64,000 nt of DNA, taken from contig NZ_PQHZ01000003.1 of assembly GCF_003385185.1 (NCBI RefSeq), positions 124,001 through 188,000 on the forward strand, read 5' to 3'. This document shows, in pieces, positions 19,643 through 28,169 of this stretch. Under the pieces are notes generated by a model. It was not told where the DNA came from and ran no database searches. It was given only the letters and a program-made list of their open reading frames with translations. A program made the translations under genes and the position numbers. Positions within the stretch are counted from its first letter, which is position 1. The number at the start of each line of letters is the position of its first letter. Source of the DNA: Amycolatopsis palatopharyngis (GTDB lineage: Bacteria; Actinomycetota; Actinomycetes; Mycobacteriales; Pseudonocardiaceae).

Positions 19643-20182
19643 ATGCGACAGCAGATCGCCGCCCCACACGCGCCTCGCATGCCCCGGCTCACGCCAGGGG
19701 TGCGTAAGGCCGTGGTCATCCTGCACGTCATCTCGTCGGTGGGCTGGCTGGGTCTCAACCTCGGCACGCTGACCTTCTCGGTCATCGGGCTGACCACCTC
19801 CAGCGCGGACCGTCAGCACGCCGCCTTCGGGGCCCTGGCGATGCTCGGGGAGTCGTTGCTCATCCCGATGAGCCTCACCGCGTTCGGTACCGGCCTGGTG
19901 CTCGCGTTCGGTACGCGGTGGGGACTGGTGCGGTACTGGTGGGTCCTCGTGAAGTTCGTGCTCACCCTGATCGCGGTGGTGCTGATCCCCCTCTCGCTGC
20001 TGGCGGGAATTCGCGAGGTCGCCGACACCGTAGGCGGTGCGAAACCGGGTGAGTTGATCGACCTCGGCGCCGGAGCCGCCGATCTCGTCGTCGCCGGTTG
20101 TGTCTCAACGGCCATGTACACCACCAGCGTCGTGCTCTCGGTCCTCAAACCCCGGCGACGCACCCGGTGGGGACGAAACTGA
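19643..20182 (+). CDS. DUF2269-like integral membrane protein
   Basis: 179 residues with four hydrophobic helices: about 17-37 (AVVILHVISSVGWLGLNLGT), 60-85, 90-115 (YWWVLVKFVLTLIAVVLIPL) and 145-160. The HxxSSVGWLGLN motif in helix 1 is characteristic of small DUF2269/CopD-like four-helix proteins. Function unknown. ATG 19643 with GAGGG upstream is preferred to 19607. It ends 7 bases before palindrome copy 2. Confidence 0.7.
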   Translation: MRQQIAAPHAPRMPRLTPGVRKAVVILHVISSVGWLGLNLGTLTFSVIGLTTSSADRQHAAFGALAMLGESLLIPMSLTAFGTGLVLAFGTRWGLVRYWWVLVKFVLTLIAVVLIPLSLLAGIREVADTVGGAKPGELIDLGAGAADLVVAGCVSTAMYTTSVVLSVLKPRRRTRWGRN

Positions 20183-20188
20183 TGTCGC

Positions 20189-20208
20189 GCGCTTTCCCGG
20201 GAAAGTGC
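20189..20208. repeat. Dispersed palindrome, copy 2 (one mismatch)
   Basis: GCGCTTTCCCGGGAAAGTGC lies in the 39-base convergent gap between the DUF2269 stop and the AraC stop, where it could serve as a bidirectional terminator. Confidence 0.75.
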
Positions 20209-20221
20209 GCGGGGGGAGGGG

Positions 20222-20980
20222 TCAGCGGTGGGTGCGGTGGGTGCCGGGGGTGTGGCCGAAGGCTCGGCGGAAGACGTCGATGAACGCGCTGGCCGATGCC
20301 CAGCCACATTGGTGCGCGACCGTGGTGACCGGTATGTCCTCGGCCAGTAGGCGCAGGGCATGGTGCAGTCGTAGTTGTGTGCGCCATTGCGGGAAGGACA
20401 TGCCGAGTTCGGCCCCGCAGAGCCGGATGAGTGTGCGGTCGCTGACGCCGTTGGCGGAGCCGAGCTGTGCCAGGGTGCGGTCGTCCGCCGGATTCTCGCG
20501 CAGGACGGCGCAGACGGCCACCAGACGGGGATCCTTCGCCGCGGGCACGTGAACCGGTTGCAGCGCCGAATGACGGAGCCGATCGAGCAGTACGGCTCGA
20601 AGTCTCCGGCGTTCGGCGGCGGGGCCGCCGGGATCCGTGGTGTAGGCGATGACCAGTTCGCGCAGCAGCGGGTCGACGTTGATGACCGCGGGCTGGGTCA
20701 GGCGCAGTGGATTGTCGCGCACCGGGAGTCCGACCAGGTGCAGATCGGTCTCACCGTAGGCGCGATGTTCGTGGACGGTATGGGCCGGTATCCAGATCGC
20801 TCGCGAGGCCGGCACGACCCAGCTGCCCGCGCTGGTGGTCACCGAAAGGACACCGCGACCGGCGTACACGATCTGGTTCTCATCGTGCCAGTGCGCGTCC
20901 ACTTCCGTGCCCGCCGGCATCGGGCGGATCCCGGTCGTAGCACTCGGCGAATGGCGGATTATCGACACGATAATCGACAT
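20222..20980 (-). CDS. AraC-family transcriptional regulator with cupin sensor
   Basis: 252 residues. The N-terminal cupin domain (HWHDENQIVYAGRGVLSV, WIPAHTVHEHRAYGETDL) is followed by a C-terminal double helix-turn-helix with LAEDIPVTTVAHQCGWASAS and AFIDVFRRAFGHTPGTHR. It lies downstream of, and in the same direction as, the cyclase gene (80-base gap). It could regulate the terpenoid operon or be unrelated. An unusual palindrome covers its first codons: GATTATCG-ACA-CGATAATC at 20957-20975, encoding the repeated SII-SII. Cupin-AraC proteins often regulate adjacent efflux genes; none is visible here. Confidence 0.88.
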   Translation of the reverse strand: MSIIVSIIRHSPSATTGIRPMPAGTEVDAHWHDENQIVYAGRGVLSVTTSAGSWVVPASRAIWIPAHTVHEHRAYGETDLHLVGLPVRDNPLRLTQPAVINVDPLLRELVIAYTTDPGGPAAERRRLRAVLLDRLRHSALQPVHVPAAKDPRLVAVCAVLRENPADDRTLAQLGSANGVSDRTLIRLCGAELGMSFPQWRTQLRLHHALRLLAEDIPVTTVAHQCGWASASAFIDVFRRAFGHTPGTHRTHR

Positions 20981-21060
20981 TAGCGCAATCGCGACGAGCC
21001 ACCACCGGGCGGTTTTCAGGCCGGCGAAGGGCGTCCATGTCCACGTCGACGATCAGGGGT

Positions 21061-22770
21061 TCATGCCCGGACACTCGAGTTCCGCAGCCAGCGGGCCAGA
21101 GCCCGCAGTGCGTAGGCGTGTGCGATGAGGTCGTCGCTGTAGTAGAGGGTGTCGTAGTAGAGGCCGACTCCCTGCGGCCGCCAGGTGCCTTCGTCGTTCT
21201 GCTGGTCGACCAGCCAGCCGACGGCCGCGGTCAGCTGCCGGTCTTCGGCTGGGAATCCGGCAGTGAGCAGCGAGAACAGCGCCCACGCCGTCTCCTCCAC
21301 GGTTCCGCCGTCCGGCGGGCCTTCCACCACCTTCGACGGCCAGGCGCCGTCCTCGCGCTGGTGATCAAGCAACCACCGTGCAGCCGCTCGTGCGACCGGG
21401 TGGCCGGGCATGCCGAACTGGGCATAGGTCTCCAGCACTTTCGCCGTGCCGTGTGTTCGATCGCGGAACCACAGTGACGAGAAGGAACCGTCCGCTGCCT
21501 GGTTCCCCTCCAGGTACGCCGTGGCGCGGTTCAGCGGCGAGCGCCCGCCAAGGCCCGCACCGTAGTCGTGGAAGGCCATCAGTACGTGAGCGGTCACTCC
21601 AGGACACGGTCCATCGTGGATCATCGTCGAGTTGCGCATCCACTCCGACCATGAGCCGTCCCGGTTCTGCATACCCAGTAGCCAGCGCAGTCCATCCGCC
21701 GCGGCGCGGTCGTCGCGTTTCGCGCCGAGCCGGGCGAGCGCGGACAGCACCACCGCCGTGTCCTCCGATTCCGGCCAGCCGGACGGTGCCGCCCACGCCC
21801 AGCCGCCAGGCGGCATCCGCAGCGGGCGAAACGGCGTCTGCCACTGGGTCGAGAGCAGCCAGTCCCTGGTGGGGGCCAGCCGTGGTTCGGCCGCGACGTC
21901 CTGGCATTCGGCCAACGCGAGGACCGAGTACGCGGTCACCGAGATTTCCAGGTCCCGATCGATGGGCCAGGAGCCATCTGGCCTGATCGTGGACAGCAGG
22001 AAGTCGAGGCAGCCACGCTGGATGTCGGCGCCGACGTTCTCGCCCGCGATGCGTAGCCCACTGAACACGAGCGCGCACATCAGCGCGCACTCCTCGATTC
22101 CGCCATTGGGGCCCATGACCTCGCGCAACCAGCGCAGCGCCTTCGGTTCGGCGAGCCTGCGCGCCAGCGTGCTCAGCCTGCCGGTCCGTAGCACCCGAGA
22201 CTGTGCGATGCCGATGCCGAGCACGCCGGGCAGGACGATGGAGGCCCGGTTGCGCAGGGCGCTCGGCAGCAGCATCACCTCCAGCGGCTGAGCAGGTTGG
22301 GTGTCCACGGGGCGAAGGCCCTCCATCGCCCACACGATCGGGACTATCTCCCGCCAGGTACGCGGTCCTCCGTCATCCAGCGGCGGAGTGATCACCGACT
22401 CGCCACCGTGGCGCTCGATGAACGCCATCCCTTCGTCGATGCAGCGGCGTGACCCTTCCGGGTCCAGTACGGAGAAGGCGGCGACGGCGAACGCGGTGAT
22501 GTGCTCGTTACTGGGCGGATCGGCGTCGACCAGGCTCCATCCACCGTCCGGCCGCTGGTTCTTCCGTAACCACGCGAGTCCGGCCTCGATCTGATCGCGG
22601 TAGGCGTCGCGGCCCGCGCGCCCGAGCGCCAGTAGCCCGATCGCGGTGGAGATGGTGGACGAGGACATTCTGTCGGTCCAGCCGCCGTCCGCGCGTTGCC
22701 TGCGATACAGGTAGTCCCTCGCGTTGTCGACGGCCGTCACGGCCCGCGCGTGCAGGCGTTCGGCGTTCAC
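21061..22770 (-). CDS. Squalene-hopene cyclase-like terpene cyclase with altered catalytic motif
   Basis: 569 residues with repeated QW-type motifs (RRQRADGGW, KNQRPDGGW, MQNRDGSW, HQREDGAW, DQQNDEGTW) of the squalene-hopene/class II cyclase alpha6-alpha6 fold. The region PGGWAWAAPSGWPESEDTAV aligns with the SHC segment carrying DxDD. Here the motif reads E334-S-E336-D337, so the proton-donating Asp is replaced by Glu. Length is about 60 residues less than SHC. The GTG start overlaps the ubiA stop (GTGA), so the two are co-transcribed. It probably cyclises a prenylated or linear isoprenoid by protonation. Substrate unknown; loss of cyclase activity is the alternative. Confidence 0.85.
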   Translation of the reverse strand: MNAERLHARAVTAVDNARDYLYRRQRADGGWTDRMSSSTISTAIGLLALGRAGRDAYRDQIEAGLAWLRKNQRPDGGWSLVDADPPSNEHITAFAVAAFSVLDPEGSRRCIDEGMAFIERHGGESVITPPLDDGGPRTWREIVPIVWAMEGLRPVDTQPAQPLEVMLLPSALRNRASIVLPGVLGIGIAQSRVLRTGRLSTLARRLAEPKALRWLREVMGPNGGIEECALMCALVFSGLRIAGENVGADIQRGCLDFLLSTIRPDGSWPIDRDLEISVTAYSVLALAECQDVAAEPRLAPTRDWLLSTQWQTPFRPLRMPPGGWAWAAPSGWPESEDTAVVLSALARLGAKRDDRAAADGLRWLLGMQNRDGSWSEWMRNSTMIHDGPCPGVTAHVLMAFHDYGAGLGGRSPLNRATAYLEGNQAADGSFSSLWFRDRTHGTAKVLETYAQFGMPGHPVARAAARWLLDHQREDGAWPSKVVEGPPDGGTVEETAWALFSLLTAGFPAEDRQLTAAVGWLVDQQNDEGTWRPQGVGLYYDTLYYSDDLIAHAYALRALARWLRNSSVRA

Positions 22771-23804
22771 GCCGCACTCCGTGCGCGCCAGCGCCTGCTC
22801 GGTTCATAACTCCCGCGCATCAGCAGCAGCGATGAGGCGATCGTCGCGACGACGAACGGCACCAGCAGACCCACGCCCCACCAGAACCCCGCCGCACCCG
22901 CGACGACGGCGCAGCCGAGGACGAGCCGCTCGATCACGAGCACCTCGTGTGATTTCAGTGCCGGAATGCGGGCGATCGGCCGCGAAGCGCGCAGCAGCAT
23001 CGCGGCGGAGAACAGCGCCATGCCGATCGCGATCGTGAGCAGCGGTGCGTACGCGCCGGTCGCGAATCCTGGCAGTAGCGCGGCTGGGTGACCGATCGCG
23101 AGTGCCATCCAGGCCAGGTGCAGCGCTGACATCAGCCACAGCGACGCCTTCTCCCCGTGCCGGACCGGGAAGGTGCGGTATCCGCCTTCCCGGTCACCAT
23201 CGGCATCACAGATCGCGCCGACGACGTTCGAGGCCGCGTCATGCAGACCGAACACCAGCGCGACCGGGAGCAGTACCCACGAAGGTGAGTCGGTGGTGGC
23301 GAAAGCCCCGACGCCGAAGGCGCACATGGTGATGGCGCCCCGGGACAGGTTGCCCCAGACTCCCCGCGTCTTCAGGAACTTGCTGTAGGCCAGCCCGAAC
23401 GACCAGGCGAGTGCGACCAGCGCCAGGTTCACCGGGTTCAGTGCCACCGCGATGACCATGCCCAGCAGTGCCCAGACGACCATGCCGTTGCGCGCGGTAC
23501 CGGCGCTCATCCGGCCGGAGGGAATGGGCCGTTGTGCCTTGGTCACCTTGTCGAGTTCGCGGTCGAAGTAGTCGCCGCCGTACATCGCGGCGAACCAGCC
23601 GAAAGTAGGTGCCGCCCACGCGCCGAGCAGTTGCCAGCCGGACCACGTGCCGGAGGCCAGTACTGCTCCCGCGACACCCACCAGTCCGGAGTAGAAGACG
23701 AGGTCGGGCCTGCCCACCTCGAGGTGGGTGAGCAGGCGGTCCCTGAGCCGATGTTGGTCCACAACCGACGAGTCCATCCGCACCCCAGGTTCTCGTTGCG
23801 TCAT
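22767..23804 (-). CDS. UbiA-family membrane prenyltransferase
   Basis: 345 residues, about eight to nine membrane helices. The first Asp-rich loop is YGGDYFDRELDKVTKAQRPI and the second CDADGDREGGYRTFPVRHG. Both retain the Mg-diphosphate-binding Asp pattern, so it should transfer or ionise an allylic diphosphate within the membrane. The first gene of the operon with the cyclase. ATG 23804 (GAGG 4 bases before) places the shared operator 36 bases upstream. An ATG at 23846 would overlap that operator and lacks a ribosome site; 23780 is also possible. The acceptor (aromatic, sugar or another) is unknown; some UbiA proteins are terpene synthases. Confidence 0.85.
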   Translation of the reverse strand: MTQREPGVRMDSSVVDQHRLRDRLLTHLEVGRPDLVFYSGLVGVAGAVLASGTWSGWQLLGAWAAPTFGWFAAMYGGDYFDRELDKVTKAQRPIPSGRMSAGTARNGMVVWALLGMVIAVALNPVNLALVALAWSFGLAYSKFLKTRGVWGNLSRGAITMCAFGVGAFATTDSPSWVLLPVALVFGLHDAASNVVGAICDADGDREGGYRTFPVRHGEKASLWLMSALHLAWMALAIGHPAALLPGFATGAYAPLLTIAIGMALFSAAMLLRASRPIARIPALKSHEVLVIERLVLGCAVVAGAAGFWWGVGLLVPFVVATIASSLLLMRGSYEPSRRWRARSAA

Positions 23805-23839
23805 CGGACCTCGACGAGCAAACCATATCAACCTCCCTA

Positions 23840-23859
23840 ATTCCATAGAACTATGAAAT
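23840..23859. promoter_or_regulatory. Shared inverted-repeat operator, senA/ubiA divergent promoter
   Basis: ATTCCATAGAACTATGAAAT: half-sites ATTCCA and TGAAAT spaced by 8 (11 of 12 to consensus ATTCCA-N8-TGGAAT), with an inner perfect CATAG-AA-CTATG. It is 71 bases before the senA ATG and 35 before the chosen ubiA start. The related sites are at 30341, 30558, 35989 and 41063. Confidence 0.65.
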
Positions 23860-23930
23860 TTTCGAGGAGGGCCTGACAGGTGCCGCTCGCTGTGCTTTCA
23901 TCACAGCACCGACAAGGAGGGGATCTGGCG

Positions 23931-25220
23931 ATGACAGCTCTCGAAAACGACGTCCTCGCGGGCTGGGCAGTGGATGCGGCAAACCGCGTCGTCGAGCTTG
24001 TCGACGACCTGACCGATGAGCAGATGATCGGGCCACTGTTGCCGACCGTGAACCCGCTGATCTGGGAGATCGGGCACATAGCCTGGTTTCAGGAGATATT
24101 CGTGCTCCGGCGGGCCTGCGGGCACGAACCGATCCTGCCGTTCGCGGACGCGATTTACGACTCCGGCGCGATCCCGCACGACACCCGCTGGCGACTGATT
24201 CTGCCCTCGCGGGAGGAGACCGTCTCCTACGTCCGAACCGTTGCCGAACGGGTGGCCGACGCGGTGCTCACCCGGGATGCGACCGACGTCGCCCGGCACT
24301 TCGCCCGATACACCGTGCACCACCACGACACGCATACCGAGGCGCTCACGTACACCCTTCAGACGCTCGGCCTGCCGTTGCCGAAGCTGGCCGGGCTCAC
24401 CGACTCCGCCGTGGCTACGCCGATCGAACAGGCCGAGGTGGCCCACGGCGACGTGCAGCTCGGTGGTGGAACGTTCGTTCAGGGTGCGTTGCTGGCCGAT
24501 CCATTTGCCTACGACAACGAGAAATGGGCTCATCCGGTCCGGGTGGAGCCCTTCGCCATGGCCAGATCGGCCGTGACCCAGGCCGAATTCGCGGAGTTCG
24601 TCGAGGCTGGCGGTTACCGGACCCCGTCGGTGTGGTCCGACGGCGGAGCCTGGCTCACGGAAACCGGTGCGGCGCACCCGCTGTACTGGCGACGCGCGGC
24701 CGACGGCCGGTGGCAGCGCAGGCACTTTGACCGATGGGTGGACCTCGAACCGGACCTGCCGGTGAGCAATGTCTGCTGGTGGGAGGCCGACGCATTCGCC
24801 AGGTGGGCAGGAAGGCGGTTGCCCTCGGAGTCGGAATGGGAGTTCGCGGCCACGACGAAACAGCCGCGGACCGCATATCCGTGGGGGCGGGCACTTCCCG
24901 AACCGGACCAGGCCGCGACGGACTGGCGCTCGCGTGGTCCCGTGCCGGTGTCGGCCTGCGCGGCGGGGGACACACCCGAAGGCGTTCGCCAGCTGTTCGG
25001 CAACGTGTGGGAGTGGACGGCCAGTGACTTTCTGGGCTATCCCAACTTCGAACGCGATGCCTACCACGAGAACTCCGAACAGTTCTTCGGCGCCCGGAAG
25101 GTGCTGCGCGGCGGGTCGTGGGCGACCAGAGGCCGGTACTTGCGCTCCACCCTGCGCAACTACTTCATCCCCGAACGCAGGGACGTGTTCGCCGGCTTTC
25201 GTACCTGCGCGCTCCGGTGA
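23931..25220 (+). CDS. senA: Selenoneine synthase-like enzyme (EgtB homologue, SenA)
   Basis: 429 residues. An N-terminal DinB-like domain carries the non-heme iron triad expected of EgtB/SenA: WEIGHIAWFQE (His49) and HHHDTHTEAL (His131, His135). The C-terminal half is a formylglycine-generating-enzyme-like domain ending GNVWEWTASDFLGYPNFERD, RGGSWATRGRYLRSTLRNYF and DVFAGFRTCAL. SenA forms the C-Se bond between hercynine and a selenosugar. Several points favour SenA over EgtB: the GTGA-coupled SenB gene follows, selD lies 4 kb away, and the usual egtA/C/D partners are absent. AAGGAGGGG precedes the ATG. Hercynine would have to come from EgtD encoded elsewhere. Confidence 0.87.
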   Translation: MTALENDVLAGWAVDAANRVVELVDDLTDEQMIGPLLPTVNPLIWEIGHIAWFQEIFVLRRACGHEPILPFADAIYDSGAIPHDTRWRLILPSREETVSYVRTVAERVADAVLTRDATDVARHFARYTVHHHDTHTEALTYTLQTLGLPLPKLAGLTDSAVATPIEQAEVAHGDVQLGGGTFVQGALLADPFAYDNEKWAHPVRVEPFAMARSAVTQAEFAEFVEAGGYRTPSVWSDGGAWLTETGAAHPLYWRRAADGRWQRRHFDRWVDLEPDLPVSNVCWWEADAFARWAGRRLPSESEWEFAATTKQPRTAYPWGRALPEPDQAATDWRSRGPVPVSACAAGDTPEGVRQLFGNVWEWTASDFLGYPNFERDAYHENSEQFFGARKVLRGGSWATRGRYLRSTLRNYFIPERRDVFAGFRTCALR

Positions 25221-26182
25221 CCTCGATCCTGCTGGTGAGCCCGGCGGCGCCGGACACCACGCTGGGCAACGGTGTCACCGCGCGGCGCTGGGAGCACATA
25301 CTGCGCGATCTCGGCCACGGCGTGACGACAGGCGAGGGCTATCTGCCGGGCCGCTACGACGCACTGGTGGCGCTGCACGCCGGAAAGAGCGGCGCCGCCG
25401 TGCGGGCGTTCCACGCGGAGAATCCCGGATCGCCTGTCGTGGTGGCGCTGACCGGGACCGATCTGTATCCCGACCTCGCCAGTACCGGGGTCGATCCCGA
25501 GGTGCTCCGGCTCGCGAGCCGGATCGTGGTGCTGCAGGCCAACGGTGTTCGCCAGCTCGAAGAGGAGCTGCGTCCCCGTGCGCGAGTGATCATCCAGTCG
25601 GTGCCGCCAGTCCGGCATGTTCCGGTCGGCGGGGCTGAGTTTCCCGTCGCGGTCCTGGCTCACCTGCGACCGGTCAAGGACCCGTTGCGTGCGGCGGCGG
25701 CTACTCGGCTGCTGCCCGAGGGATCGCGCGTCCGGGTGCGGCACGCGGGCCAGGCGCTCGATCCCCGGCTGGGTGCCGAGGCGGAGGCCGAAACGGCGGC
25801 CAACCCGCGCTACCAGTGGCTGGGCCCGCTGCCCCGGCCACAGGCGCTGGACCTGTTGGCGGGCAGCAAACTGCTGGTCCTCACCTCCCGGCACGAGGGC
25901 GGCGCGAACGTGGTCTCCGAAGCGCTCGCCGCCGGAGTTCCGGTCGTTTCCAGCGATATTCCTGGATCCACGGGGCTGCTCGGTGAGGACTACCCCGGCT
26001 ATTATCCCTGCGGGGACACCGCCCGGCTCGCCGCACTGCTGGCGAAGCTGGAAGCCGATGAGGACGGCAGCTACCGGGAGCTCACCAGCCGGTGCGAGCG
26101 GTTACGCGAGCTGGTCGACCCGGAGCGGGAACGTCGCGCGTGGGCCGAGCTGCTCGCCGAGCTCGCAGCCGGTGATGGCTGA
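25217..26182 (+). CDS. senB: Selenosugar synthase SenB (TIGR04348-type glycosyltransferase)
   Basis: 321 residues of a GT-B fold enzyme. The N-terminal signature SPAAPDTTLGNGVTARRWEH and VVVALTGTDLYPDL are characteristic of SenB, which couples selenophosphate to a UDP-sugar to give a selenosugar. The C-terminal nucleotide-sugar site is LVLTSRHEGGANVVSEALAA. The GTG start overlaps the senA stop (GTGA), so the two are translationally coupled. It converges on dxs with a 67-base gap in which I see no gene or clear terminator. The partner selenophosphate synthetase is encoded by the selD gene on the opposite strand. Confidence 0.9.
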   Translation: MTSILLVSPAAPDTTLGNGVTARRWEHILRDLGHGVTTGEGYLPGRYDALVALHAGKSGAAVRAFHAENPGSPVVVALTGTDLYPDLASTGVDPEVLRLASRIVVLQANGVRQLEEELRPRARVIIQSVPPVRHVPVGGAEFPVAVLAHLRPVKDPLRAAAATRLLPEGSRVRVRHAGQALDPRLGAEAEAETAANPRYQWLGPLPRPQALDLLAGSKLLVLTSRHEGGANVVSEALAAGVPVVSSDIPGSTGLLGEDYPGYYPCGDTARLAALLAKLEADEDGSYRELTSRCERLRELVDPERERRAWAELLAELAAGDG

Positions 26183-26249
26183 GGGGACCGCCACGAGACC
26201 ATCGAAGTCGAGAACGAGCCCTTGGGCCGCCCCTGGATCAGCGGACATC

Positions 26250-28154
26250 TCATGCGGACTGAGCGGGTGACCGCTCTGCGTCCGTCGTTCTGCCGAGCAG
26301 GTCGAGCAGTTCGGCGGCGACGGATTCGGCGGTGAGCCCGAAATCGGCGAGCAGTTGCGCCCGCTTACCGTGCTCGGGAAACTCGGCCGGGATGCCGAAG
26401 TTGCGCACTGGCGTCTGATCGTGGTGGTCCCGCAGGAATCGGGCAACGGCGTCACCAACCCCGCCCGCCCGGCTGTTGTCCTCCACCACGGCAACGGCGT
26501 GGTGGCCCGCGACGGCCTCCAGTAGTGCGGGATCCAGTGGGCGCACCCAGCGTGGATCCACGACCGTGCACTCGACGCCCCGGGTCCTCAGCCGTTGCGC
26601 GGCCTCGACGCACAGCCCGGCCATCGGGCCGATACCGAGCAGCAGCACGTCACCGTGAGCCGAACCGGCGAGGACATCCATCCCGCCAAGCCTGCCGATC
26701 GCGTCGAGGTCGGTTGGGACGGGGCCCTTCGGGTAGCGCACCACAGTCGGCCCTTCGTCGACGGCGACGGCCTCTCGCAACAGTTCCCGGAGCCTGGTCC
26801 CGTCCCGGGGAACGGCGACGGAGAGGCCGGGAACCACCTGCAGCACCGACAGATCCCACATGCCGTTGTGGCTGGGGCCGTCGTCCCCGGTCACGCCAGC
26901 GCGGTCGAGTGCGAAGGTGACGGGCAACCGGTGCAGCGCCACATCCAGCAGGACTTGGTCGAACGCCCGGTTCAGGAACGTGGCGTAGAGCCCGACCACC
27001 GGGTGGAGCCCGCCCATGGCAAGCCCTGCGGCGGACGTGACCGCATGCTGCTCGGCGATGCCTACGTCGAACACCCGGCCGGGAAACCGCTGGGTGAACG
27101 GGGCGATCCCGGTGGGGTGCAGCATCGCCGCGGTGATCGCGACGACATCCTCGCGCCGTGCGCCCAGTTCGACGAGTTCCGCGCCGAACACCGAAGTCCA
27201 GGAGGTACCGGGTTTGCGCAGCTGCGCGCCGGTTTCCGGATCGTACGGCCCGGGCCCGTGCAGGCAGTCCTCCGTGTGGTTCTCGGCAGGGGCGAACCCA
27301 CGTCCCTTGCGCGTGACACAGTGGACGATCACGGGCTCGCCGAACGCGCGTGCGCCGCGTAGCGCCCGTTCCACCGCATCGAGGTCATGGCCGTCGACCG
27401 GCCCGACGTACTTGATTCCGAGGTCCTGGAACAACGACTGCGGAACCAGCAGGTCCTTCAGTCCCCGTTTCGCCCTGCGCAGCAACTCGTAGGCCGGCCT
27501 GCCGATTCGGGGCGCCCGCGTCACCGTCGAACGCACGGTGGCCAGCGCGCGTTCGTACCGGTGGGACAGACGCAGTGCGGCCAGATGTTCGGCGAGCCCA
27601 CCGGCGGTGGGGGAGTAGGACCGGCCGTTGTCGTTCACCACGACGACGACCGGACGGTCCCGTGCGGCGGCGATGTTGTTCAGCGCCTCCCAGGCCATGC
27701 CGCCGGTGAGCGCGCCGTCGCCGATCACGGCGACGACCGCGCGGTCGTGCTCGCCACGAAGCTGGTGCGCCTTGGCGAGACCGTCCGCGTAGGACAGTGC
27801 GGTGGAGGCGTGGGAGTTCTCGACAAGGTCATGCGGGGACTCGTCCCGGCTCGGGTAACCGGACAGCCCGCCCCGCTGACGTAGCATCGCGAAGCCGGCG
27901 CGGCGCCCGGTGAGCAGCTTGTGCACATAGGTCTGGTGGCCGGTGTCGAAAAGGATCCGGTCCCGGGGAGACGCGAACACCCGGTGCAGTGCGATCGTGA
28001 GTTCGACACAGCCGAGATTCGGTCCGATGTGGCCGCCGGTCCGGGCGACCGCGGAGATCAACTCTGTCCTGATCTCCCCGGCCAGTGCCGCGAGTTGGTC
28101 GCCGGTCATGTTCCGCAGGTCTTCCGGGCCGCGCACCGCGTCCAACACCGTCAT
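26250..28154 (-). CDS. dxs: 1-deoxy-D-xylulose-5-phosphate synthase
   Basis: 634 residues, full length. Thiamine diphosphate motif [17 protein letters not shown]-terminal [16 protein letters not shown] with the catalytic His, [14 protein letters not shown] in the middle and [15 protein letters not shown] with the transketolase Glu. It makes DXP from pyruvate and glyceraldehyde 3-phosphate, the entry step of the MEP isoprenoid route. As the last gene of the selD-prenyl synthase-dxs operon it is probably a dedicated extra copy that raises isoprenoid precursor supply for the adjacent ubiA/cyclase genes; a housekeeping dxs normally sits elsewhere. Confidence 0.95.
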   Translation of the reverse strand: MTVLDAVRGPEDLRNMTGDQLAALAGEIRTELISAVARTGGHIGPNLGCVELTIALHRVFASPRDRILFDTGHQTYVHKLLTGRRAGFAMLRQRGGLSGYPSRDESPHDLVENSHASTALSYADGLAKAHQLRGEHDRAVVAVIGDGALTGGMAWEALNNIAAARDRPVVVVVNDNGRSYSPTAGGLAEHLAALRLSHRYERALATVRSTVTRAPRIGRPAYELLRRAKRGLKDLLVPQSLFQDLGIKYVGPVDGHDLDAVERALRGARAFGEPVIVHCVTRKGRGFAPAENHTEDCLHGPGPYDPETGAQLRKPGTSWTSVFGAELVELGARREDVVAITAAMLHPTGIAPFTQRFPGRVFDVGIAEQHAVTSAAGLAMGGLHPVVGLYATFLNRAFDQVLLDVALHRLPVTFALDRAGVTGDDGPSHNGMWDLSVLQVVPGLSVAVPRDGTRLRELLREAVAVDEGPTVVRYPKGPVPTDLDAIGRLGGMDVLAGSAHGDVLLLGIGPMAGLCVEAAQRLRTRGVECTVVDPRWVRPLDPALLEAVAGHHAVAVVEDNSRAGGVGDAVARFLRDHHDQTPVRNFGIPAEFPEHGKRAQLLADFGLTAESVAAELLDLLGRTTDAERSPAQSA

Positions 28155-28169
28155 CGGCTCCGATCCTTG

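Noticed and set aside
18758..19819. Open frame of 353 codons on the minus strand over the DinB and DUF2269 genes
   Set aside because: It lies opposite two genes with recognised domains, is rich in Arg/Pro/Gly, has no ribosome site and no family pattern: a GC-rich shadow frame.
23931..25220. Calling this gene egtB (ergothioneine sulfoxide synthase)
   Set aside because: The fold is shared, but the coupled senB and nearby selD, and the lack of egtA/C/D, make SenA more likely.
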